This document shows, in pieces, positions 1-8,658 of a stretch of 14,377 bases of DNA (the stretch's first letter is position 1; each line of letters starts with the position of its first letter). The stretch is from the NCBI GenBank assembly GCA_016710075.1, contig JADJLO010000044.1, forward strand, positions 1-14,377. Reading direction: 5' to 3'. Origin of the DNA: Acidobacteriota bacterium. Lineage in GTDB: Bacteria; Acidobacteriota; Blastocatellia; RBC074. The notes under the pieces were generated by a model. The model saw only the letters and a program-made list of their open reading frames with translations, was not told the origin of the DNA and ran no database searches. The translations under genes and the position numbers were made by a program.

Positions 1-433
1 TTACCACCGGCGAAATAAAGAAGGTCGTTGGAACTCCCCTTTCGATTTTCTCAAACCGACTGATCCGGCGCCAGGGTGGACACCGATGATCAGCAGTTGA
101 AATTTGGAAGGGCGAGGTTATGATCTTAACTGGGCGTTGATCAACGGCAAACCCGGAACCTTTACGGCTGGCAGCTCGGGTTGATGAACCCTCCTCTGGC
201 AGACAAATGGAAGTCTGGACCACCGAGCCTGGAGTTCAGTTCTATATTGGCAATTTCTCGATAGCACGGCCGACGCAGCAAGGAAAACAAGGCTTATAAA
301 TTCCGCTACGGATTCTGTCTTGAGACTCAGCATTTTCCTGATTCTCCCGAACAAAGCAGTTTCCCCTCGACCGTGCTGAGAAAAGGCGCGAGTTGCAAAA
401 CAACGACCATCCCATAAATTTTCAGTCAAATGA
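1..433 (+). pseudogene. galM: Aldose 1-epimerase (galactose mutarotase), C-terminal part, frame-disrupted
   Basis: Aldose 1-epimerases interconvert alpha and beta anomers of hexoses such as galactose. Only the C-terminal half lies in the window. Reading across frames gives family blocks in order: TTGEIKKVVGTP (3-38), SGARVDTDDQQLKFG (about 67-111), YDLNWALINGKPGTF (about 119-163), then a clean stretch ending GRQMEVWTTEPGVQFYIGNF (about 166-276). The signature CLETQHFPDSPEQ follows; its Glu (codon 322-324) matches the family catalytic base. The end reads TTIHKFSVK and stops at TGA 431-433, provided one surplus C in the run 411-413 is ignored. At least four frame changes are needed, and an in-frame stop occurs near 58-60. 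The stop overlaps the next gene's ATG (ATGA, 430-433), so the two were probably cotranslated. The family call is secure; whether the damage is biological is not known. Confidence 0.85.
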
Positions 434-1556
434 GCAAATCAACCAGGAGCGCGAGGCCGAAGCCCTTTCCGTGGTGATTTTCACGGTCATCACCTTCGTC
501 GTATTGGTAGCGACGGTGCTATTTTTACTGGTGAAGAGGCGAGACCTTGCTTCGTCTGTGGCCCCGGCCAATCAGCCCCCCTGCTGCCGTAGAGGTCGAA
601 GTGAGCCGGGCTCCGGCGCCTGGCCCAGCTCCCGAGGAATGGTCTGGATTCCGGGCGGAACCTTCTGGATGGGCTGCGGGGGACATGCGCCTTGCCGGAT
701 GCCCTTCCAATGCACCAGTCACCATCGACGAATACTGGATTGATAAATCCCCGGTCCTTTTTGTGCGAATTTCAAATTCGTCAAAGATAGAGAGCTATGG
801 GACCGTTGCGGAAAAAGACCAGATCCAAGGATTATCCCAGGGTTCGGGAAAGATGTGCTTGTGCCCGGCTGTTCGGTCTTCTCCCCGCCCGATCATCAGT
901 GTCCCGCTGGATAATCATCTTCAGTGGTGGCGCTACGTTCCGGGCGCCAACTGGATGCATCAGAAGGACCAAAAAGCAGCATCAAGGGCAAGAGAAAATC
1001 ATCCGGTTGTCCATATCGCTGGGGAAGATGCCGCAGCCTATGCCAAATGGGCCAGGAAACACTCCCACGGAAGCCGAATATGAGATTTAGCGCTCGCGGC
1101 GGACTCGATCGAAACCCTATTCCTGGGGTGATGAATTGAAACCTATTGGGACGCGGCCCAGTATCTGGCAGGAAATTTCCCCGTTCAAAATACCGCTGAG
1201 GACGGCTTTATCAGAACCTCACCCGTCTCGGCTTTCCAGCCAGCTTCGGCCTTTACGATATGGGCGACAATGTCTGGCAATGGGTGCTCCCGACTGGTAC
1301 CGGCCTGATTGGCCCGAGACCATCTCAGGCTCAAACCTCATCAGAAATCCGGCCGGACCCGATGGCAGCTTCGATCCGAAAGTAGAATAGAATTTCTTTA
1401 AAAGTTCTCCGCGGAGGGTCATTCCTGTGCAGTGATCAATACTGCGTCAGATATCTGGTCGGCAGTCGCAGCAAGGGCGCTACCGATAGCGGCGCCTCTA
1501 ATATCGGTATCCGCTGCGTTCTGCGTCGTCATAAAGCCACTGGACAAAGGAGTTAG
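430..1556 (+). pseudogene. Membrane-anchored formylglycine-generating enzyme (SUMF1/FGE-sulfatase family), frame-disrupted
   Basis: FGE-type enzymes oxidise an active-site Cys or Ser of sulfatases to formylglycine. The chosen start is ATG 430-432, which overlaps the galM stop and begins MSKSTRSARPKP. After a frame change comes one hydrophobic helix (about 472-534, ending FLLVKRRD), then a Pro/Ala-rich linker. The catalytic domain follows: GMVWIPGGTFWMG (about 640-678), APVTIDEYWIDKSPV (about 712-755), NHPVVHIAGEDAAAYAKWA (about 997-1053), ARGGLD (about 1092-1109), then YDMGDNVWQWV (about 1258-1290). The C-terminal block RGGSFLCSDQYCVRY (1410-1454) carries both cysteines that form the redox/copper site of true FGEs (codons 1428-1430 and 1443-1445), and SGASNIGIRC follows. 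The frame ends at TAG 1554-1556. About 375 residues fits an anchored FGE. Roughly ten frame changes disrupt it. No sulfatase gene lies in the window, so its substrate is unknown. Confidence 0.85.
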
Positions 1557-1588
1557 GTCGCATACGTGTCGCTTGTGACTTAACTCCT
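1548..1588 (+). terminator. Strong hairpin after the FGE gene, possible terminator
   Basis: Left arm AGGAGTTAGGTCGCA (1548-1562) pairs with right arm TGTGACTTAACTCCT (1574-1588) around an 11-nt loop. That gives a 15-bp stem with two G-U wobbles. The FGE stop codon (1554-1556) lies in the left arm. No U-run follows directly; a T-rich stretch appears only at about 1612-1627. It could be a terminator of the galM-FGE unit, an mRNA 3' stabiliser or a bidirectional element. Confidence 0.5.
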
Positions 1589-1808
1589 CCTTCAACGCCT
1601 TGATCTCACATTTTTCAGTTTTTTCTTGTCGAATTTTAACTTTAACAAAATCTCCATCCCGCCGACTAAGTTAAGTGACAATCCTGCAACTGATTAGAGA
1701 TAATATACGTCTTTAAATCAGGTTGCTGATTTGACCTTTAACCGACGCAGACTTATTAAATAATAAACAAAGAAAAAAATCGATATTGGGAATTTCAAAA
1801 GTTGAGTT
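1589..1808. other. AT-rich intergenic spacer before the RND gene
   Basis: This 220-base stretch is visibly richer in A and T than its surroundings, and no gene is supported in any frame. It holds the T-rich tract at about 1612-1627 and a candidate promoter at 1731-1759. No tRNA, repeat array or operator was recognised. Confidence 0.6.
1731..1759 (+). promoter_or_regulatory. Candidate sigma70-type promoter for the RND gene
   Basis: TTGACC at 1731-1736 (five of six bases of the consensus -35) lies 17 bases before TATTAA at 1754-1759 (four of six of the -10). The spacing is ideal. The predicted transcript would start near 1766, about 43 bases before the RND ATG. Chance matches are common in AT-rich DNA, so this is tentative. 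Confidence 0.4.
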
Positions 1809-4800
1809 ATGCAAAAACTAGCTGAGATCTGTATTCGCAGAAGCCGGTAGCTTTGCGGCGATGATAATTTTGTCGCTGACGGTTGTTGGAGCCGCAAGTT
1901 ATTTCAAACTCCAGGTGGACCGCTTTCCGACGATCGATCTGCCGACCGTGACGGTTCGCATCGCCGTGCCTGGCGCGTCACCGGAGGGAAGCCGAATCAC
2001 AGCTTGCCAAGCCTATCGAAGAGGTTGTCAGCACGGTTGAAGGCGTCGGAAACAGCAGATCGGTATCCAGCCAGGGCAGATCCTTCGTCATGGCGACCTT
2101 CAATCTCGATAGAGATATCAAACCGCTACTCAGGATGTTCGCGACCGAGTGCAGTCGGTTCTGACAACTTCTGCCACGGGCACAGATCCCCCATGGTCAG
2201 AAACAGGACAGCGACTTTCTCAACCGGTGATGAGTATCGCCTTGTCTGGAGACAGGTCGATACGAGAATTGACCTAAAGTTGCCGACAAGAAGTTGTCAA
2301 AGTCAACATCGAGCGATCCATCGGAGTCGGTGATGTCAGAATTAACGGAGGTCTGGGCAGATCGATCAATATCTGGGTCGTGCCGACTATGCTTTTTCGG
2401 CCTATAAAATCCCGATCACGCAGGTGAGAAATGCCTGGTCAGGCAGAATGCAGATGTCCCTGGCGGAAACGTCGATACCGGACGGCGCGAACTCGTCCTG
2501 CGAAGACGATGGGAAAAGAGATCGTCGATCCCAAACTGTTCGACGACATGGTTGTTACTTCCGTGTCGGAATCCGATCCGGGATATCGGCTACGCTGAAG
2601 ATGGAACCAAAGAACAGCGTTCGTTATCGAGACTCAATGGCGTCCCTTCTGCTTAACTCTCGAGATTGTCCGCCAGTCAGAGCGAATACGGTTCAAGTCA
2701 TTGACGATGTGAAGAAGAATCTTCAACGCGTCAAATGGCTTCTGCCTCCCGACGTAAAGATGGAGATCATCAACGATCAATCGGTCTACGTCAAAATGCG
2801 CTCAACGAGGATCAATGTCCACCTGGTTTAGGAAGTCTTCTCGCCTGTCTGGTCGTTCTCGTTTCATGCGGTCGTGGCGCTCGACGATTATCGCCGGCGT
2901 CGCCATTCCGGCATCACGAAATCACGACCTTCAGGATGATGCGGGCCCTCGATTTCACGCTCAACAGCGTCACGATTCTTTTCACTGGTGCTGATGGTCG
3001 GATTGGTCATCAATGGCGCCGTCGTCGTTCTCGAAAACATCTTCCGCTTTATCGAAGAAGAAGATGGAGCCGATGATCACTGACAGAGAGGCCACAAAGG
3101 TCGGCCGTTATGGCAACGACCTTCTCCCTGGTTGTCATCTTCCTGCCTGTGTCGTTCCTGTCCTCGGTCTCCGGCAGGTTCCTCTACCGGTTCGGCATCA
3201 CGGCTTGAGTGGCTATTCTGGTGAGCCTGCAGGTCTCGTTCCTCTTACTCCGGGTGGGCGGCGGGCTGCTGGCAGGAGACGCGAAAAAGCCGCAAATTCA
3301 CATGGTCCCGCCGCATCGAGCCGGTTTTTACGGCGTCATCGATCGTGTCTACAAAAATTACTCCACTTCGTCCTGCGATTTCGAATACCGGTGGCGATTC
3401 TTGCCGTTCTCGTCATCCTGTCTTCCCGTGCCGCTCTACCAGATGGTCAAGCAGGACTTTATTCCGAGCAACATTGATGAAGCTCAATTCAGCGTTTCGC
3501 TCAGCGGACCTGAAGAACCAGTCTCACGGCAATGGATGAGGCACTGAGGGCGGTTGAAAACGAGCTCAAGCAGATGCCTGAATAAGAACTCATGAGGGGC
3601 ACCGCCAGTAGTTCTTTCATCTAGGATCTGTCAGATTTCCACAACCTCTACATCAGGATTCCACCTCACGCGGAGAGAACGGTAAGCTTCGAGAAATTCT
3701 AGGCTGGACTCAAGCGTGGTGAGCCGCTGGCGTGTTCAGGAATTACAGCGCCAGAGATGTGCAGATGAAGATTCGTCAGCGCCTGCACAAGTTTACTCTG
3801 CAGGCCGCCGGTTCGCAACCCGCAGACGATCAATCTCGGCGGAGGCGGATATTCCGATATCGACTTTGCTCTGAGAGGCCCTGATCTTCCTGGAACTGGT
3901 GAAGTGATACTGACGAACAGTTGAGAGTCAGGGCTCCACCCAACTCAGTCTGATCGATGCCGACGTCACTCTGAAACTCGATAAGCCTGAACTCGCGTCG
4001 AAATTGATCGCGCCAGGCAGCAGACCTCAGGTCGATTCGACCGATGTGCCAACGCCACCGGCTGATGGTCAGCGGCGATAAGGCGGTCTCACGTTTCCGC
4101 GACGAACAGATGGACGGGGATTATGGCGTTCAGTTGCGTCTCAAACCGATGATCGGAAGGATGAAGAGGCGATTTCAAGGCTCTTCGTCAATCAACCAAG
4201 ATCGGCCTCGTCAGACTCGATAGCGTCGTCAGCCTCAGGGAATCCGGAGCATCATCCGAGAATCGAGCGGCTCGATCGCCAACACCAGGTTTCTCTGCGC
4301 GCCAGCGTCGCCGGGCTTGCTCTTGCAGACCATGTCGAGGCCCTCAGAAATGATCCACAAAACTGAACATGCCCTCAACTTATTCGACTACGGTCTCCGG
4401 ACGCGCTCATGACTTGAAAGACATTCACTGGAATTCGTTCTCGTTTCTGCTCTCGATCGCATTCATGGCCTAGATCCTTGCGTCGCAGTTCGAAAGCATC
4501 ACTCACCCGGTGACCATTCTTCTCAGTCTGCCTCTGGCTGTCCCGTTCGCTTTAATATCGCTCTTGATGTTCGATGAGACCCTGAATTTATACTCGGCTC
4601 TTGGCATCCTGGTTCTGTTCGGGGGTCGTCAAGAAGAACGCCATTCTTAGATCGACGCCATATGAACGGCCTGCGCGCCAAAGGATGCCCTCGATACGAC
4701 GCGATCATTCAGGCCAACAGAGACCGCCTGCGCCCGATTCTCATGACCACACTGGCCTGGTTGCCGCCATCGCTGCCTCTGGCAGTCGGCACCGGCCCGG

Positions 4801-5034
4801 CCGCCGAAGAGCGGCGCTCGATTGCCATTGTCGTTATCGGCGGCCAATCTCTCTCGCTGCTTCTGACTCCTCTCTCGTCACTCCGTCGCTTATTACATCT
4901 TTGATGACATTGGCGCCTAGCTCAAGAGTCGTTTTACTCGCACCAAAGTTAAACAGTCGGAGCTGGATCGGGACCAGACAATTCAGAATTGCCGTCTCCG
5001 TGCAGCACGGAGCCGCCAGATCAAATGCCGGTGA
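1809..5034 (+). pseudogene. HAE1-type RND efflux permease (AcrB/MdtB-like), heavily frame-disrupted
   Basis: RND permeases are inner-membrane proton antiporters that export drugs or lipophiles with a periplasmic adaptor and an outer-membrane channel. ATG 1809-1811 starts MQKLAEICIRR, the usual N terminus. Blocks follow in normal order across frames: LSLTVVGAASYFKLQVDRFP (about 1868-1927), EEVVSTVEGVGN (about 2018-2053), MSIALSGDRSIRELT (about 2231-2275), NVDTGRRELVLR (about 2466-2501), RDIGYAEDGTKEQRS, VQVIDDVKKNLQRVKW, LGSLLACLVVLV, ALDFTLNSVTIL, VLMVGLVINGAVVVLENIF, QMVKQDFIPSNIDEAQFSV (about 3440-3497), HPVTILLSLPLAVPFALISL, DRLRPILMTTLA (about 4720-4755) and AEERRSIAIVVIGGQSLSLL (about 4803-4862). 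VAYYIFDDIGA is followed by TAG 4918-4920, or by TGA 5032-5034 if that TAG is an error. Length (about 1040-1075 codons) matches the family. Many frame changes and several stops make it unreadable as one frame. The proton-relay DD reads NG here. No adaptor or outer-membrane gene is adjacent. Confidence 0.9.
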
Positions 5035-5083
5035 TTAAGGCAGCATTCCGGCATTATTTTCGGCATTTGTTCGAGGAGTCCGA

Positions 5084-6144
5084 ATGCAACGATTTCAAGC
5101 AGGAAGAATTCAGCCGCAGAAATTTCATAACCAGGTTTGGATTTGGAGTAGCGGCTTCAACCATGCTGGGAGGGAGCTTTATGGAAACTCTGGCTGCCCG
5201 CCGTGACAATGAGGTTCTGATACTCGGATCCGGCAGACACCGTTATGAATGGGTCCGTGGTTGGGGAAGACTGCCCGAAGGAATGAAACTGGGCAGCACT
5301 CACGGTGCGGTTCAAGTCGATTCACAGGGGCTGATCTATTTCAATACCGATACCGAAAACGCCATCATCGTCTTCGATGCCGACGGGAAATTCATCCGCT
5401 CATTCGGCCGTGAATGGAAGGCCGATACTGAAAGCACCGGCACTCACGGAATGCTGCTTCGCCGGGGAAAGGAAGATTTCATCTATCTGACCAATCTCGC
5501 CAGGCACGAATTCGCCAAACTGACCCTCAAGGAGACCCGGTATGGGTCAAAGGGCTATCCGGAAAATTCAGGCGTTTATAAAAATAAAATCAGTTCAAGC
5601 CCACAGGCATAGCCGTGGCGCCAACGGTGACTTCTGCGTTACGGACGGTACGGCGAAAACTACATTCACCGATTCAATGCCGACGGCAAGCACCTCAACA
5701 CGTGGGGAGGCAAGAAAGAGGACGGCAAGTTCAACACCATGCAATCACAGTCGACACTGAAGAGAAGACCCCGACCGTGCTCGTCACCGATCGAGCCAAT
5801 CATCGCCTGCAATGGTTCTCTCTTGAAAGGCGCATCTGAAGACTCTCGATGGAGTTATAGGCGATCTGCTCAGATTCCCGGCACGCTGCATCAGCGCGGA
5901 ACCGATATCGTCGTCGGCGATCTGGCCGGTCGCATCACCATCCTCGACAGGAACAACAAGCTCGTGACTCATCTCGGCGACAACGTCGATCCAAGAAAAC
6001 GGGACCAATAAAGTCGGCCCCGACGGGTGGCTCGACGGTCAATTCATCTCACCGCACGGAGTCTGCTGGGATCAAAAGGGCAACCTCTACATCGAAGAGT
6101 GGATGTCCATCGGCCGAATCGTAAAGTTGAAGCGTATTAAATAG
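5084..6144 (+). pseudogene. Tat-exported NHL-repeat (six-bladed beta-propeller) protein, frame-disrupted
   Basis: Probable secreted or periplasmic propeller; substrate unknown. The likely start is ATG 5084-5086 with GGAG at 5074-5077. Removing one base (C 5087) joins this ATG to the frame MNDFKQEEFSRRNF; as read, the long frame has no well-placed start. SRRNFITRFGFG followed by a hydrophobic, small-residue stretch is a twin-arginine signal. Propeller strands follow: THGAVQVDSQGLIYFNTDTE (about 5298-5357), NAIIVFDADGKFIRSFG (about 5358-5408), NGDFCVTDG (about 5623-5648), YIHRFNADGKHLNTWGG (about 5663-5712), VLVTDRANHRLQWFS (about 5778-5823), TDIVVGDLAGRITIL (about 5901-5945) and SPHGVCWDQKGNLYIEEW (about 6051-6104). 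It ends IVKLKRIK at TAG 6142-6144. Length (about 353 codons) is normal. At least five frame changes occur after about 5540. Some relatives are named peptidyl-hydroxyglycine lyase-like, but no specific reaction is supported. Confidence 0.8.
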
Positions 6145-6150
6145 ATCAGC

Positions 6151-6173
6151 ATGCGAAACCTCCGCAGGTGCAT
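6151..6173. terminator. Small imperfect hairpin between convergent genes
   Basis: ATGC (6151-6154) pairs with GCAT (6170-6173), and ACCT (6158-6161) pairs with AGGT (6166-6169) around a CCGC loop, with GAA bulged on the left. It lies in the 37-base gap between the propeller stop and the dehydrogenase stop, where a bidirectional terminator would be expected. It is short and lacks a U-run, so it is weak evidence only. Confidence 0.25.
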
Positions 6174-6181
6174 TGAAAAGA

Positions 6182-7205
6182 TCATTCCTTGACGAATTCC
6201 AGTCCTTCTATCGCCTCTTCGATCCACTCCTGTGTGATTGAGCTTTGGTTGATCACCGTGTGCCATAGATCCTTGCGGCTTTCGACATAGGACCGCAGGT
6301 TGAGCAACGAGGCTGTGAGCGCAGTTCGTGTAATTCCATATTTGCGCGGTTGGTGAGCAGCCCGACCTCATTCAGAGCCCGGTTATTTCCGCCGGGCTGT
6401 TGTTTGCAGGCAGCTCATCAGATGAATCCCCAGGCCGACTATGTGACCGTGGTGAACGGACGCTGCAACCGTTCTTCGAGTTCGTAAAACAGGTAATGCT
6501 CGAACCTTCCTCCACTCGGAAATGCCCGGCGGGCAGGCAAAGGTGTTGAGCCGCATGCACCCTTCGACAATGGCCCACAAGCCCTCATCGTTGCATTCTC
6601 GAATGTCTTGCTTATGTTTTCGCAGCATTTCGATGATGCCTGACGCCTGCGATACTGTGTTGGCTGAAAACGGGTATTCACTTTTTCCGCACTTTCTGCA
6701 AGTTTCCAGTCGAGAGAAGCTGTATGAATCGAGAACAGGTCACCGACGCTGGCTATGTTCAACTCAGGCGGGGCTGTGCGAATCACGTCGTAATCGATGA
6801 CCAGAGGGTCCGGGGCTGGCGTGTCCGGGTAGATCACGCGATGGCCCTGTCGCAACCCTGCTGCCGGCGTCGTGAAGGCATCCACGCTGAGAATCGTTGG
6901 GGGCGGTAACCAGGCGGATGCCGCGTTTCCCATGAAAGTATTTTCCAAGATCGATCGCCTGGCACCGCCGATGGCCAGTACCGTATCACACTCAGGAGCC
7001 AGGGCGATCTGGCGTTCGACGACTTCCTGTTCCATAGATTCAACCATCAGGACAGCTTCGGCGTCGCTCCAAGCAGATCTTTGGTGATGCTCCACGGAAT
7101 TTCCATAGTAGTGACTACAAAACGTCCTAGTTCACGCCCCACCCCTGTCAGGCAGCCGCCGCCTGTACGCAGCGAGAGCACATTGGTTTGCCCTTCGATC
7201 ATCAT
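6182..7205 (-). pseudogene. sn-glycerol-1-phosphate dehydrogenase-like (iron/zinc alcohol dehydrogenase fold), frame-disrupted
   Basis: Members of this family (archaeal EgsA, bacterial AraM) reduce dihydroxyacetone phosphate to sn-glycerol-1-phosphate with NAD(P)H in the cytoplasm. ATG at 7205-7203 begins MMIEGQTNVLSLRTGGGC, with AGGGGAG about 12 bases upstream. On the minus strand follow FVVTTMEIPW, AVLMVESMEQEVVERQIAL, TVLAIGGAR (dinucleotide-binding glycine turn), APTILSVDAFTTPAAG and IDYDVIRTAPPELN. All three metal ligands of the fold are present: Asp in SVGDLFSIH, His in FEHYLFYELEE and His in HHGHIVGLG, though they lie in different frames. It ends ITQEWIEEAIEGLEFVKE at TGA 6184-6182. 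About 341 codons matches the family. Roughly five or more frame changes disrupt it. Its start overlaps the permease stop, so it is the last gene of the GH30-APC unit. The fold is near certain. G1P specificity is likely from the motifs, and another polyol-phosphate or dehydroquinate-synthase-like role is less likely. Confidence 0.8.
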
Positions 7206-8658
7206 GGTCTTGTCTCACTCCCCTTGTCGGATAACTGCGGAGGACCTGCAATGCCTTCGCGTATGCGTCGTTTGATTAGTCCGAAATAGACTGCTGATCC
7301 GGCCAGCAAGGCGAAGGCCATCGCTTTTGCAGGCAGGTATTTATCGTTCCATCCTGGTATGTCTGTCGGCGGAACAGTCAGGGGCCAGTACCAGCGACAG
7401 CGCCCACATCACAGCCAGCCATCGCAGCAGAGTCCAGCCTCGCCCCGGCACAACCAGAGGCCCGGCAAGCAGTGCTGCCAGAATGATCCCGGCATATCCA
7501 AGATAACCAGCGACGGCGGAGACGCTCGAAATGAGGTCCGTCTCTGCCTTAACAGCAGTACGATGGCGGTCGAAAGCAGCCAGACCAGGATCACTACGTT
7601 GCGGGGGGTACTGCGATGAGGATCGATGCGGCTCAGCCACCCGGGCGCCGGGCAGCATCTGCCATCACGCGATAGCGAAAAAGCAATCTCGATGCAGCGG
7701 CCATCACTGGCGATCGCGCAGGCAAAGATGGATACCGCCACCACAACCAGAGCCGCCAACAGCCAGTGTGGGCCAAACCGTTCCTGCAGCACCAAGATCA
7801 ATGGAGAATCCTGCCCCTGTGTGGCGCGAACATCGTCGATGGAGAGCACTATCCCAACAAGCAGGAGGAAACCCAAAAGCCCGGAACCCAGCAAGGAAGT
7901 GAGCATTGCCCGCGGTACCGTCCGGCGCGGATCGTGCGTCTCCTCGGCCAGATCGGCAGCAGCCTCAAACCCTGTCAGACCCAGGCGCCCATCAGCAGAA
8001 AGCGCGAAGGCAGAGCCGGCGGACTGCCCGCTGGAAAGTTGCCGTGACCGGCCAGTTTCGACAGGTTCACACCCCGCCAGTCCAGCAGCGCATACAATGC
8101 TATTGTGATGGCTATTACTCCAGACAGTTCGGCGTAAACTCCCGTATTATTCAACCACGCTGCCAGCCGCATCCCGAACAAATGAATCAGGGCCACCAGA
8201 GGATCACCACCGTCGTGATCCAGGCTACAATCATCGGCAAGGCGCCTTCTGGCCAAATGAAAGCACAAGAGCCGAGGCCAGGCGCTGCAGACAACAGGAA
8301 TCCGGTCAGGAACTGCACCAGCAAAAGCCAGCCGGTGAAGAATCCAAAATGAGGATTGACCAGCCGCGCGCTCCATTGGTACCCATACCCGGCAATTGGG
8401 AAGCTCACCGCCAGCCGCGACATGACCAGAACCACCAGCGTCTGACCTCCCATCACCACCAGCCATGACCAGACGATCCCCCGGCCCGACCTGCACAAAG
8501 CCATGACGAAATTGGCAAATACCGGTACTGATCGAAATCAGAGAGAACGCGATCGCGAACTTGAAAACGACCCAAGCGAGCGCTGTAATTGCTGCTTGTA
8601 TCCGAACCTCGCCAGTTCGCCGGCATCCTGTTCGTCGGTTGATATATGGTTTTTTCAT
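7202..8658 (-). pseudogene. APC-superfamily amino acid permease, frame-disrupted
   Basis: Inner-membrane secondary transporter, usually for amino acids or related amines. ATG 8658-8656 overlaps the GH30 stop by one base (TGATG) and begins MKKPYIN. After an early frame change it reads DEQDAGELARFGYKQQL, a typical cytoplasmic N terminus, then FAIAFSLISISTGI (helix 1). Other family segments are VWSWLVVMGGQTLVVLVMSR and PIAGYGYQWSARLVNPHFGF (aromatic-rich turn after helix 3), GWLLLVQFLTGF, VIAITIALYALLDWRGVNLS, MLTSLLGSGLLGFLLLVGIV, GPHWLLAALVVVAVSIFACA, WLSRIDPHRSTPRNVVIL and, near the end, AGSAVYFGLIKRRIRE. It stops at TGA 7204-7202, overlapping the dehydrogenase ATG. About 485 codons is the usual APC length. 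At least six frame changes occur. Substrate cannot be told from sequence. Confidence 0.85.

Noticed and set aside
118..429. Minus-strand open frame of 103 codons
   Set aside because: The plus strand of the same bases encodes the conserved galM end, including CLETQHFPDSP.
1809..5034. Programmed frameshifting or a set of small overlapping genes
   Set aside because: Breaks are many, irregular and mixed with stop codons in conserved helices; the pieces align in order to one RND permease of normal total length.
7531..8352. Several plus-strand open frames of 90-160 codons
   Set aside because: They are antisense to the APC permease, are rich in Pro, Arg and Ser as expected for shadows of a membrane protein, and resemble no family.
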